This document shows positions 55,238-63,683 of a stretch of DNA of 64,000 nucleotides, one piece after another. Where the stretch lies: positions 558,001-622,000 of the forward strand of contig CAWEQS010000026.1 of assembly GCA_963811265.1 (NCBI GenBank), in the 5' to 3' direction. How positions within the stretch are numbered: position 1 is the first letter of the stretch; each line of letters starts with the position of its first letter. The stretch is from JAOUJD01 sp963811265. GTDB lineage: Bacteria > Pseudomonadota > Gammaproteobacteria > Burkholderiales > Burkholderiaceae_F. The position numbers and the translations under genes are program-made. The notes below the pieces were generated by a model. That model ran no database searches, had not been told where the DNA came from, and saw nothing but the letters and a program-made list of their open reading frames with translations.

Positions 55238-56998
55238 TCATGAGAGCGGGATCGTATCGAGGAAGCCTTGCGGATCGACGCCCTGCGTCGAGCCTCGGCC
55301 GAAGCGCAGCAGGAACCCGTCGCGCATCGATCCATCGAGTTCACGGCGTGTGCCGTAGCCCAGCTCTGCCCGATTGGTCACGCAAAACTCCCGCGCCAGA
55401 TACAGACCCAGGCCCGTGCCCTGCGACCGGGTTGTGTAGAACGGTTCGAACAGCGCCGGGCGGGTGTCGAGCGGCACGCCGGGGCCGTCGTCGAACACCC
55501 AAAGCTGCGAACGGTCGCCCTCCGGCGACATCTCGATCAGGATGGTGACCGACCCGGCCTGGCCGGACGCGTACCTCAGCGCGTTGTCCACGAGGTTGTA
55601 CAGCACTTGCCGGAGATGGGATTGCTCGAATTTGACGTGCAATCCCGGTGGAGCGTCGACCTTGATCACGCCGTCGGCGAGGCCCCTGTCCCGTACGAAC
55701 TCCTCGAGGAAGTCACGGACGAAAGCGGCGATCTCCAGCTGGTCGCCGAGCGGCGGCTCGCGCCTGGCAACGCGAAGCACGTCTTCCACGAGCCGGTTCA
55801 GACGCTTGGTGTTCTCGCTCACGATGGCCGCCAGCCGCTTCAGCGCCGGATCGGTGGCGTCCTCACCCAGCAGCTGGCCCGCGTGACTGATGGCCGCCAG
55901 CGGATTGCGGATTTCGTGCGCGATCGAGGCGGTGAGGCGTCCCATCGCCGCGAGCTTCAACTGCTGGGCCCGATCCTCGACGTCCCGGACGTCCTCCATG
56001 AAGATCAGGAACTCGTCGCCAGCCGTGGATGTCGGTCGCGCGAACCGCGCCCTGATCCGCGACTCCGTGCCGTGCGTCGCATCCGCGCCCGCCGTCGGCG
56101 TATTGGTCCAGCCGCCCTCGCCGCGCCCGCTGTCCAGCCACGAAACGAAAGCCGCGGCCAGTTCGCGGGCCTCCGCGCGATCCGCGAGGCGGGTGCCGGT
56201 GAGCTGGGCTTCGGCCGCGAGGCCCAGCATCAGTCGCGCCGCCCGGTTGTTCGCACGCACGCGCGTCGTCCGATCGACCACGATCACGCCCTGCTCCATC
56301 TGCGCGATGACGAGCCGGTTGATGGCGAGCTGGTTCTGCAGGTCGCGCCCACGCGTGCGCGCCAGCCGCTCCTGCTGCGCCAGTCGTGTGCTCAGCGCGC
56401 GCAGCAAGGCGGTCACCGCAAAGAGGGCCGCTCCGTACACGCCGGCCTGGAAGAGGAGCGGATCCGACGAGCCGCGCGCGATCGAGCGCACGCCCGCGTC
56501 GGCCAGGATCGTCAGCACGGCCAGCGCGCAGATGAAGAACACGAGCAGCGACGGCAACAGCAGCGAGGCGCCGGCCAGCGGAAGGAGGAACAGGATGACC
56601 CACCCCGACGCGACGCCGCCCCCGGTCACCACGAGCACGCCGATCGCGGCCACGTCGAGCAGCAATTGACCGATGACTTGCGCGAGGAACCGGCGATGAA
56701 CGTAGAGGGCGAGGCCGGCGAATACGGCGCCCAGCACGAAGTAGAGCAGCGACGTCAGCAGCACCCACTGCGGCTCTCCCGGGGCCGAGAGGGGGCGCAC
56801 GCCGGAGGCGGCGCTCGCCAGCACCAGCGCGCTCGCGACGATGACGCGCGTGCTCGCGAAGTACTCCAGCGTGCGCCAGGGTGCCGCGCCGGGGTCGTCC
56901 AGCGACTGGTCGAGCAGCGGGTCGATCCTGCGGCCCGCGCCGGAAATCGCCTCGGCGGTGGCGTCAGGCTGTGGGCGGGTGCCGACGGTGCTCTTCAC
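55238..56998 (-). CDS. pilS: PilS-type membrane sensor histidine kinase
   Basis: 586 residues. Six hydrophobic segments between about 50 and 200 (TSLLYFVLGAVFAGLALYVH, VIILFLLPLAGAS-like) form the membrane sensor, as in PilS. A PAS-like domain follows (INRLVIAQMEQGVIVVDRTT). The H box is LTASIAHEIRNPLAAISHAG (about residue 370); the ATPase domain has LYNLVDNALRYASG, WVFDDGPGVPLDTRP and SQGTGLGLYLAREF. It partners PilR and controls type IV pilus genes. Start ATG 56998 lies inside the upstream PP0621-like gene. Confidence 0.92.
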   Translation of the reverse strand: MKSTVGTRPQPDATAEAISGAGRRIDPLLDQSLDDPGAAPWRTLEYFASTRVIVASALVLASAASGVRPLSAPGEPQWVLLTSLLYFVLGAVFAGLALYVHRRFLAQVIGQLLLDVAAIGVLVVTGGGVASGWVILFLLPLAGASLLLPSLLVFFICALAVLTILADAGVRSIARGSSDPLLFQAGVYGAALFAVTALLRALSTRLAQQERLARTRGRDLQNQLAINRLVIAQMEQGVIVVDRTTRVRANNRAARLMLGLAAEAQLTGTRLADRAEARELAAAFVSWLDSGRGEGGWTNTPTAGADATHGTESRIRARFARPTSTAGDEFLIFMEDVRDVEDRAQQLKLAAMGRLTASIAHEIRNPLAAISHAGQLLGEDATDPALKRLAAIVSENTKRLNRLVEDVLRVARREPPLGDQLEIAAFVRDFLEEFVRDRGLADGVIKVDAPPGLHVKFEQSHLRQVLYNLVDNALRYASGQAGSVTILIEMSPEGDRSQLWVFDDGPGVPLDTRPALFEPFYTTRSQGTGLGLYLAREFCVTNRAELGYGTRRELDGSMRDGFLLRFGRGSTQGVDPQGFLDTIPLS

Positions 56999-57197
56999 AG
57001 CAGAAGTAACGGTCGCCCAGTGGCAAGGCCTCCTGGCGAGGCAGGTGCAGTCCGCACGTTGCGCAGCTGACCATCGCCTGGGGCGCCGGCGGCTGCCCCT
57101 GGCCCGTGGTGCCGCGATCGCCGCCGCGCCTCTGCATGGATCGCCACACCATGTAGGCGACGATCGCGAGCAGCAGGAAGAAGACTATGCGTCCCAT
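56964..57197 (-). CDS. PP0621-like small membrane protein with C-terminal zinc site
   Basis: 77 residues from ATG 57197. A membrane helix MGRIVFFLLLAIVAYMVWRS occupies residues 1-20, then a Gly/Gln linker, and MVSCATCGLHLPRQEALPLG with DRYFCCEEHRRHP, a C-x-x-C plus C-C-x-x-H arrangement likely to bind zinc. Similar proteins, grouped as PP0621 family, are common upstream of pilS in beta- and gammaproteobacteria; function unknown. The start overlaps the ypjD-like stop by one base, and the 3' end overlaps pilS by 35 bp. Confidence 0.85.
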   Translation of the reverse strand: MGRIVFFLLLAIVAYMVWRSMQRRGGDRGTTGQGQPPAPQAMVSCATCGLHLPRQEALPLGDRYFCCEEHRRHPPTA

Positions 57198-58036
57198 CAG
57201 GTTCGTTGCAGCAGGACTTCGAGGACGAAACGGCTGCCGACGTAGGCCAGCATCAGCATCGCGAAGCCGGTCAGGGTCCAGCGCAACGCGGTGCGACCCC
57301 GCCAGCCGAAGACGACCCGGCCGACGAGCAGCGCGCCGAAGACGAACCATGCGGCGAAGGTGAAGATCGTCTTGTGGTCGAGCCGCAGCGCCCGGCCGAA
57401 GATCTCCTCGGAGAAGAAGACCCCGCTGATCAGCGTCGCCGTGAGCAGCACGAAGCCCGCGCCGATCAGGCGGAACAGCACCGTCTCCATCGACAGCAGC
57501 GGCGGCAGCCTGTCGAGGAAGTGCGCCAGCCTGCCGGCGCCGCCGGAGTTGTCGCCGTGGAGTCTTCGGTCCATCGAGGCCATCAACAGCGCCTGCATCG
57601 CCGCAATCGTGAGGAGGCTGTAGGCGAGGATCGCGAGGAGCAGGTGCAGCCGGAACAGCGGGGCGTCGGTGGACTGGCCGAGGATTGCACCGGGATAGGC
57701 CGCCGGCAGCAGCGTCGTCACCGCGGCGAGCGGCAGCACCAGGAGGAAGAGCCCGCGCGAGGCCGAGAAGAACGACTCGACCCAGATGATGATTGCGGTG
57801 ATCCAGAGCGTTGCGGACAGCGCGTGGGCGAAGCCGAATCGAAGCTGCCCGTCCACGTACACGCCGTGAACCAGCAGCACGCCGTGCAGTCCGATCGCGA
57901 GCGCCAGCACCGGGCCGTGCCAGATCGGCGGCTTGGCCGTTTCACTCTCGAGGTTGAGCCACTCGCGCCAGGCGACGAACAGATAGAGCACGGCAACGGC
58001 GCCGTACAATACGAGCCATTCGGGGCGTAGCGGCAT
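57197..58036 (-). CDS. CcsA/YpjD-like inner-membrane protein (cytochrome c assembly family)
   Basis: 279 residues with about eight membrane helices. It starts MPLRPEWLVLYGAVAVLYLF. Conserved His residues (LHGVLLVHGVYVDG, FRLHLLLAILAYSLLTIA, LDHKTIFTFAAWFVFGALLV) fit the heme-handling pattern of the CcsA/HemX group. The YpjD subgroup, encoded next to ffh, is of uncertain function; cytochrome c maturation is only inferred from the family. It is divergent from ffh (47 bp between the two start codons). Confidence 0.88.
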   Translation of the reverse strand: MPLRPEWLVLYGAVAVLYLFVAWREWLNLESETAKPPIWHGPVLALAIGLHGVLLVHGVYVDGQLRFGFAHALSATLWITAIIIWVESFFSASRGLFLLVLPLAAVTTLLPAAYPGAILGQSTDAPLFRLHLLLAILAYSLLTIAAMQALLMASMDRRLHGDNSGGAGRLAHFLDRLPPLLSMETVLFRLIGAGFVLLTATLISGVFFSEEIFGRALRLDHKTIFTFAAWFVFGALLVGRVVFGWRGRTALRWTLTGFAMLMLAYVGSRFVLEVLLQRT

Positions 58037-58083
58037 GAATCTTTATACCATGCAGGCGTCCTCTTCTCGCTGACCTCCCCCTC

Positions 58084-59463
58084 ATGCTGGAACAACTCAC
58101 CACCAAGCTCGCACGCGTCGTCAAGACGATGCGTGGCCAGGCACGCCTCACCGAAGAGAACATGCAGGAGATGCTGCGCGAAGTGCGCGTGGCCCTGCTC
58201 GAGGCGGACGTCGCGCTTCCGGTGGTGCGCGAGTTCCTCGCCCGCATCAAGGAGAAGGCGCTCGGCGAGGAAGTCGTGGGGAGCCTCTCGCCCGGCCAGG
58301 CGCTGGTCGGAGTGGTTCAGCGCGAACTGACGCAGTTGATGGGCGGCGACCTCGCGGAGCGGGAGCGCGACATCAATCTCGCGACCCAGCCACCCGCGGT
58401 GATCCTGCTCGCGGGCCTGCAGGGCGCCGGCAAGACGACGACCGCGGGCAAGCTCGCGCGCTGGCTGAAGGAAGAGCGCAAGAAGAAGGTGCTGGCCGTT
58501 TCGACCGACGTCTACCGCCCGGCTGCGATCGACCAGCTGAAGACCGTCGCCGGCCAGGCCGGAGCGGAGTTCTTTCCCTCGTCGACGGGCGACCTGCCCG
58601 TGGACATCGCCGCCCGCGCGCTGGACCATGCGAAGCGCCACTTCTTCGACGTGCTGATCGTCGACACGGCGGGCCGCCTCGCCATCGACGAGGAGATGAT
58701 GCAGGAGGTGGCCGCGCTCGAAGCGCGGCTGCAGCCGATCGAAACGCTCTTCGTCGTGGACGCGATGCTCGGCCAGGACGCGGTGAACACGGCCAAGGCG
58801 TTCTCCGAGCGCCTGCCCCTGACGGGCGTGATCCTCACCAAGCTCGATGGCGACTCGCGCGGCGGCGCCGCCCTGTCCGTCCGCCATGTCACCGGCAAGC
58901 CCATCAAGTTCGTCGGCATCGGCGAGAAGCTCTCCGGGTTCGAGCGCTTCCAGCCCGAAGGCATGGCGAGCCGTGTCCTCGGCATGGGGGACATCGTTGC
59001 GCTCGTCGAGGACGTCAAGAAGTCGGTCGACGTCGAAAGCGCTCAGAAGCTCGCCAAGCGGATGCAGTCCGGCGAGAAGTTCGACCTGAACGACTTCCGC
59101 GAGCAGATCGGCCAGATGCGGAAGATGGGCGGGCTTTCGAGCATGCTCGACAAGCTGCCGGCACAGTTCGCCCAGGCCGCGAGCCAGGTGAATCCCGCCG
59201 ACAGCGAGAAGCAGATCCGCCGCATCGAAGGGATCATCAGTTCGATGACGCCAGCCGAGCGGGCGAAGCCGGAGTTGATCAAGGCATCGCGCAAGCGGCG
59301 CATCGCGACCGGCGCGGGCGTTCCGGTCCAGGACGTGAACCGCATGCTCAACCAGTTCGAGCAGATGCAGTCGATGATGAAGCAGATGCGCAAGGGCGGA
59401 CTGGCGAAGATGATGCGTGGGCTCGGCCGCATGCCGGGAATGCCCGGACTGCCGAAGCGCTGA
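58084..59463 (+). CDS. ffh: Signal recognition particle protein Ffh
   Basis: GTPase of the signal recognition particle that delivers membrane proteins to the translocon. 459 residues, starting MLEQLTTKLARVVKTMRGQA. NG domain: GLQGAGKTTTAGKLARWLK (P loop, about residues 105-123), TDVYRPAAIDQLKTVAGQAG, VDTAGRLAIDEEMMQEV, LTKLDGDSRGGAALS. The Met-rich M domain is seen in MQSMMKQMRKGGLAKMMRGL. Its RNA partner (4.5S) was not found in this window. Divergent from the ypjD-like gene. Confidence 0.97.
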   Translation: MLEQLTTKLARVVKTMRGQARLTEENMQEMLREVRVALLEADVALPVVREFLARIKEKALGEEVVGSLSPGQALVGVVQRELTQLMGGDLAERERDINLATQPPAVILLAGLQGAGKTTTAGKLARWLKEERKKKVLAVSTDVYRPAAIDQLKTVAGQAGAEFFPSSTGDLPVDIAARALDHAKRHFFDVLIVDTAGRLAIDEEMMQEVAALEARLQPIETLFVVDAMLGQDAVNTAKAFSERLPLTGVILTKLDGDSRGGAALSVRHVTGKPIKFVGIGEKLSGFERFQPEGMASRVLGMGDIVALVEDVKKSVDVESAQKLAKRMQSGEKFDLNDFREQIGQMRKMGGLSSMLDKLPAQFAQAASQVNPADSEKQIRRIEGIISSMTPAERAKPELIKASRKRRIATGAGVPVQDVNRMLNQFEQMQSMMKQMRKGGLAKMMRGLGRMPGMPGLPKR

Positions 59464-59472
59464 GCCCGGGGA

Positions 59473-60144
59473 TCAGCTGGCGCGACGCGGAGCCGTCGCC
59501 GGATCGGCCGGAATGTCCATGGGCGACGGCGCGTAGAACCAGCGGCTCTTCCACGCGGCGTGCACCGCATCGGGATACTCGCGGCGACCGCGGCTGCCGT
59601 TGTAGCGGCCGAGCGCCATGAACAGGTCGCCCTGCTCGATGTCGAGATAGTGGCGCAGGATCACCGTGCCGTAGCGCAGGTTCGTCCGCATGTCGAACAG
59701 CCGCCGCGGATCGCCGTCACCGATCACCTTCGTCCAGAACGGCATGACCTGCATCAGGCCGCGCGCGCCCGCGACCGAGATCGCGTACTTGCGGAAGTTG
59801 CTCTCGACCTGGATCAGGCCGAGCACCATCTGGCGCTCGAGGCCGGCGCGAACGCACTCGTAGTCGAGTGTCTTCAGGAACTCGACGCGAAGGTTGAACT
59901 CCGGAATCTTCGTCTTCAGCCGTTCGGACATCTCGCCGAGCCAGCCGAGGTGGGCGACCCGCTGGTTCGGATCATCGATGCGGCGCTCGGGCGGCCGGGC
60001 TTCGGCGATCTGCGCCGCCAGCGCGTTGCGGACCGCGTCTGCAAGGGGCTCGTATATCTGCGCACCGGCGAAGGCGGCGCGGGGCACTGCGGCCAGCGCA
60101 GCCGCGGAGATCAGGAAGTGCCGCCGGTCGACGATGATCGACAC
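59473..60144 (-). CDS. Lytic transglycosylase (SLT family) with twin-Arg-like signal
   Basis: 223 residues. The N terminus MSIIVDRRHFLISAAALAAV is a signal peptide with an RR motif, probably Tat, ending near AFAGAQ. Residues about 110-205 form the SLT domain: MVLGLIQVESNFRKYAISVA with the catalytic Glu, GARGLMQVMPFWTKVIGDGD, NLRYGTVILRHYLD and ALGRYNGSRGRREYPDAV. A second transglycosylase of this domain is at 26.9 kb. It follows proS by two bases and is convergent with ffh. Confidence 0.92.
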   Translation of the reverse strand: MSIIVDRRHFLISAAALAAVPRAAFAGAQIYEPLADAVRNALAAQIAEARPPERRIDDPNQRVAHLGWLGEMSERLKTKIPEFNLRVEFLKTLDYECVRAGLERQMVLGLIQVESNFRKYAISVAGARGLMQVMPFWTKVIGDGDPRRLFDMRTNLRYGTVILRHYLDIEQGDLFMALGRYNGSRGRREYPDAVHAAWKSRWFYAPSPMDIPADPATAPRRAS

Positions 60145-60146
60145 GG

Positions 60147-61889
60147 TCAGTGGCGCGCGAGCCGTTCCCGGACGAAGGAGTAGGCGTCACCGACCGGCAC
60201 CGTTGTCGTCTGCAACGAACGGCGGTCGACGTACTCGACCTTGCCCTCCTTCAGGCCCCGCTCGCCGATCGTCATGCGGTGCGGGACGCCGATCAATTCC
60301 ATTTCGGCGAACATGACGCCCGGCCGCTCGTCGCGATCGTCGAGCAGCACGTCGATGCCGGCCGCCTGCAATTCGGCATACAGCTGATCGGCAACCTGGC
60401 GCACCTGCTCCGACTTGCCGTACCCGACCGGGGTCAGAACGATCGAGAACGGCGCAATCGGATCCGGCCAGATGATTCCCTTGTCGTCGTGGTGCTGTTC
60501 GATGGCGGCGCCCAGCAGGCGCGTCACCCCGATTCCGTAGCAGCCCATCAGCATGCGGGCCGGCCTGCCGTTCTCGTCGATGAAGTTGACGTTCATCGTT
60601 TCCGGATAGGGCAGCCCCGCGAACACGTGGCCGACCTCGATGCCGCGCTGAATGGCGAGCACGCCCTTGCCGTCGGGTGACGGATCGCCCGCAACGACAT
60701 TGCGGACATCGGCAACGTGGGGCTCCGGGAGGTCGCGTCCCCAGTTGACGCCGGTGTAGTGAAAGTCCTGTTCGTTGGCCCCGGACACGAAGTCGCTCAT
60801 GTTCGCGACGGTGCGGTCGGCCACGAGCCTGACCGGCTTGCGCGTGCCGATCGGCCCGAGGTAGCCGGGCTTGCACCCGAACGTGTCGAGGATCTCCGCT
60901 TCGGAGGCGAAGCGAAACCCGCCCTTCAGCCCCTCGACCTTGCCGACCTTCACTTCATTGAGTTCGTGATCACCGCGGATCAGCACGAGCCAGATCTCCG
61001 CAGGTCCGGGGTTCCCCGCTTCGTCCGGCCGGTCGACGGCCAGGACGATGGACTTGACCGTGCGCGCAAGAGGCAGGCCGAGCAGCGCGGCGACGTCTTC
61101 GCACTTCTCCTTGCCGGGCGTCGGCGTCTTGGTGAGCGCTTCCGCGGGAGCGTCCCGCCCGGACAGCAAAGGCAGCGCCTCGGCCATCTCGATGTTGGCC
61201 GCGTAGTCGGACGCCGGGCAATAGGCGATCGCGTCCTCGCCGGTGTCGGCGATCACCTGGAACTCGTGGCTCGCCTTCCCGCCGATGTTGCCGGTGTCGG
61301 CCGCCACGGCGCGAAAGGTCAGCCCCATGCGCTCGAAGATGCGCGTGTAGGCGTCATACATGCGGCGATAGCTCGCCATCGCGCCCGCCTCGTCCTTGTC
61401 GAACGAGTAGGCATCCTTCATCGTGAACTCACGCCCGCGCATCACGCCGAAGCGCGGGCGCCGCTCGTCGCGGAACTTGGTCTGGATGTGATAGAAGTTC
61501 GCCGGCAGCTGCTTGTAGCTCTTCAGCTCCTCGCGCGCGATATCGACGATGACTTCCTCGCTCGTCGGCTGGACGATGAAGTCACGCTCGTGGCGGTCCT
61601 TCAGGCGCAGCAGTTCCGGCCCCATCTTCTGCCAGCGGCCGGACTCCATCCACAGTTCCGCTGGCTGCACGACCGGCATCAGGAGCTCGACCGCCCCCGC
61701 GCGATTCATCTCTTCGCGGATGATCTGCTCGATCTTGCGGATCGAGCGCAGGCCCATCGGCATGTAGGTGTAGATGCCGGCCGCGAGCTTCTTGATCATG
61801 CCCGCCCGCAGCATCAGGGAGTGGCTGACCACCTCCGCGTCCGCGGGGGCTTCTTTCAGTGTCGAGATGAAGAACTGGCGTGCGCGCAT
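60147..61889 (-). CDS. proS: Prolyl-tRNA synthetase
   Basis: Charges tRNA-Pro. 580 residues, starting MRARQFFISTLKEAPADAEV. Class II motifs are visible: GMIKKLAAGIYTYMPMGLRS, MPVVQPAELWMESGRW, RDERRPRFGVMRGREFTMKD (motif 2) and MLMGCYGIGVTRLLGAAIEQ (motif 3). The YbaK-like editing insert (residues about 225-405) lies between motifs 2 and 3, so it is the long bacterial type. C-terminal VDRRSLQTTTVPVGDAYSFV ends the anticodon domain. It is divergent from rppH (87 bp apart). Confidence 0.97.
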   Translation of the reverse strand: MRARQFFISTLKEAPADAEVVSHSLMLRAGMIKKLAAGIYTYMPMGLRSIRKIEQIIREEMNRAGAVELLMPVVQPAELWMESGRWQKMGPELLRLKDRHERDFIVQPTSEEVIVDIAREELKSYKQLPANFYHIQTKFRDERRPRFGVMRGREFTMKDAYSFDKDEAGAMASYRRMYDAYTRIFERMGLTFRAVAADTGNIGGKASHEFQVIADTGEDAIAYCPASDYAANIEMAEALPLLSGRDAPAEALTKTPTPGKEKCEDVAALLGLPLARTVKSIVLAVDRPDEAGNPGPAEIWLVLIRGDHELNEVKVGKVEGLKGGFRFASEAEILDTFGCKPGYLGPIGTRKPVRLVADRTVANMSDFVSGANEQDFHYTGVNWGRDLPEPHVADVRNVVAGDPSPDGKGVLAIQRGIEVGHVFAGLPYPETMNVNFIDENGRPARMLMGCYGIGVTRLLGAAIEQHHDDKGIIWPDPIAPFSIVLTPVGYGKSEQVRQVADQLYAELQAAGIDVLLDDRDERPGVMFAEMELIGVPHRMTIGERGLKEGKVEYVDRRSLQTTTVPVGDAYSFVRERLARH

Positions 61890-61914
61890 GCCGGAGATCC
61901 GTGTAGAACCTGTG

Positions 61915-61944
61915 TTGTGCCCTCGAAAAACCGGCCCCTATAAT
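61915..61944 (+). promoter_or_regulatory. rppH promoter
   Basis: TTGTGC (61915-61920) and TATAAT (61939-61944), 18-bp spacer. The perfect -10 lies 33 bp before the rppH start. Confidence 0.6.
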
Positions 61945-61976
61945 CGGTCGCAGATTCTAAAGGTTCAGGGGTTGGC

Positions 61977-62561
61977 ATGCTGGACAAGGACGGGTACCGC
62001 CCGAACGTCGGCATCATCCTGCTCAACGGTCGCAACGAGGTCTTCTGGGGTAAACGGGTAAGACAGCATTCGTGGCAGTTCCCGCAGGGCGGGATCAAGT
62101 ACGGCGAATCACCGGAGCAGGCGATGTTTCGCGAGCTCTGGGAAGAAGTCGGACTGAAGGCCGAGCACGTGAAGATCGTGGGTCGCACCCGCGAATGGCT
62201 GCGTTACGAAGTCCCGGAACAGTGGATCCGGCGCGAGCTGCGCGGGAACTACCGCGGTCAGAAACAGATCTGGTTTCTGCTGCGGCTGACTGGGCGCGAC
62301 TGCGACGTCTGCCTGCGCGCGACCGCGCACCCCGAGTTCGACGCCTGGCGGTGGCACGAGTACTGGGTGCCGCTCGAAACGGTGATCGAGTTCAAGCGCG
62401 ATGTCTACCAGCAGGCGCTGCTCGAACTGTCGCGCTTCGTCTTCAAACCGGGGCGCCCGCACCACAAGGCGCCGCGTCCACGCGCCTCGCAGGAGGCCGA
62501 CGTTCGCGCGGCCAGCGAAGCCATTGTGGCTGCGACCGATCCGCCCGGCGAGGCGGCCTGA
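61977..62561 (+). CDS. rppH: RNA pyrophosphohydrolase (Nudix)
   Basis: Removes pyrophosphate from the 5' end of transcripts to start RNase E decay. 194 residues, starting MLDKDGYRPNVGIILLNGRN. The Nudix box begins GGIKYGESPEQAMFREL and continues WEEVGL, with Glu metal ligands; the preceding GKRVRQHSWQFPQGG is the typical RppH N-terminal region. FDAWRWHEYWVPLETVIEFK and KRDVYQQALLELSRF follow. The tail (HHKAPRPRASQEADVRAASE) is a disordered extension not present in E. coli RppH. Convergent with proB. Confidence 0.95.
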   Translation: MLDKDGYRPNVGIILLNGRNEVFWGKRVRQHSWQFPQGGIKYGESPEQAMFRELWEEVGLKAEHVKIVGRTREWLRYEVPEQWIRRELRGNYRGQKQIWFLLRLTGRDCDVCLRATAHPEFDAWRWHEYWVPLETVIEFKRDVYQQALLELSRFVFKPGRPHHKAPRPRASQEADVRAASEAIVAATDPPGEAA

Positions 62562-62564
62562 CGG

Positions 62565-63683
62565 CTACGTCAGTACAAGGTTGTCGCGGTGGATCAGTTC
62601 GGGCTCTTCGATGAACCCGAGCACGGCCTCGATTTCACCGGTTGGCCTGCGTGCAATCTGCCTTGTCTGGGCGCTCGAGTAGTTGACGAGGCCGCGTGCA
62701 ATCTCGCACCCCTCCGGATCGAGACACGCGATGACGTCGCCCCGCTGGAACTCGCCGTCGACTTCGATGACCCCGATCGGCAGGAGGCTCCTGCCGCCCG
62801 ACCGGACAGCCTTGGCAGCGCCGGCATCGACCACGACACGGCCCTTCAGCAGCAGGTGATCGGCGAGCCACTGCTTGCGCGCGGTCAGCACTTCCGTCGC
62901 TGCGGTCAGCTGAGTGCCGATCATCTCGCCAGCAGCGAGTCGCAGCAGGACATCGGGCTCCCGCCCGGAGGCAATGACGGTGTGTGCGCCGCTGCGTGCC
63001 GCGCGCTTTGCCGCGAGCACCTTCGTCAGCATGCCGCCCTTCGATATCGCACTGCCGGTTCCACCCGCCATCGACTCGAGCGCGGCATCTCCGGCCGTCG
63101 CCACGGCGACCAGCGTCGCTTCCGGATCCCGGCGGGGATCCGCCGAGAAAAGGCCCGTCTGATCGGTGAGGATCACGAACACGTCCGCCTCGACCAGGTT
63201 GGTGACGAGGGCGCCAAGCGTGTCGTTGTCGCCGAACTTGATCTCGTCGGTCACGACCGTGTCGTTCTCGTTGATGACCGGGACCACGCCGAGCGCCAGC
63301 AGGGTGAACAGCGTGGAACGAGCGTTGAGGTAGCGCGGCCGGTCGGCGAGGTCCGCATGAGTGAGGAGGACCTGCGCCGTCTGGACTCCGTGCCGTCCGA
63401 AGTGCGTCTCGTACGCGCGCGCCAGGCCCATCTGGCCGACGGCCGCGGCCGCCTGAAGTTCATGGATCTGCTGCGGACGCTGGGACCACCCGAGCCGCTG
63501 CATGCCTTCGGCGATCGCTCCGCTCGAAACCAGAAGCACCTGCTTGCCGAGTTCCCGCAGCCGGGCCACCTGGGCGGCCCAGCGCGAGATCGCCTCGAGG
63601 TCGAGGCCGCGGCCGTCGTTCGTCACGAGGCTGCTGCCGACCTTCACGACGACACGTTGCGCAGACGCGACCACCGAAGTCAT
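62565..63683 (-). CDS. proB: Glutamate 5-kinase
   Basis: First enzyme of proline synthesis, making glutamyl-5-phosphate. 372 residues, starting MTSVVASAQRVVVKVGSSLV. The kinase domain has KQVLLVSSGAIAEGMQRL, NARSTLFTLLALGVVPVINE, NDTVVTDEIKFGDNDTLGAL and FVILTDQTGLFSADPRRDPE, ending with GTGSAISKGGMLTKVLAAKR. A C-terminal PUA domain (residues about 280-365: LKGRVVVDAGAAKAVRSGGR) is present. The ATG overlaps the obgE stop (ATGA), so obgE-proB are coupled. Confidence 0.97.
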   Translation of the reverse strand: MTSVVASAQRVVVKVGSSLVTNDGRGLDLEAISRWAAQVARLRELGKQVLLVSSGAIAEGMQRLGWSQRPQQIHELQAAAAVGQMGLARAYETHFGRHGVQTAQVLLTHADLADRPRYLNARSTLFTLLALGVVPVINENDTVVTDEIKFGDNDTLGALVTNLVEADVFVILTDQTGLFSADPRRDPEATLVAVATAGDAALESMAGGTGSAISKGGMLTKVLAAKRAARSGAHTVIASGREPDVLLRLAAGEMIGTQLTAATEVLTARKQWLADHLLLKGRVVVDAGAAKAVRSGGRSLLPIGVIEVDGEFQRGDVIACLDPEGCEIARGLVNYSSAQTRQIARRPTGEIEAVLGFIEEPELIHRDNLVLT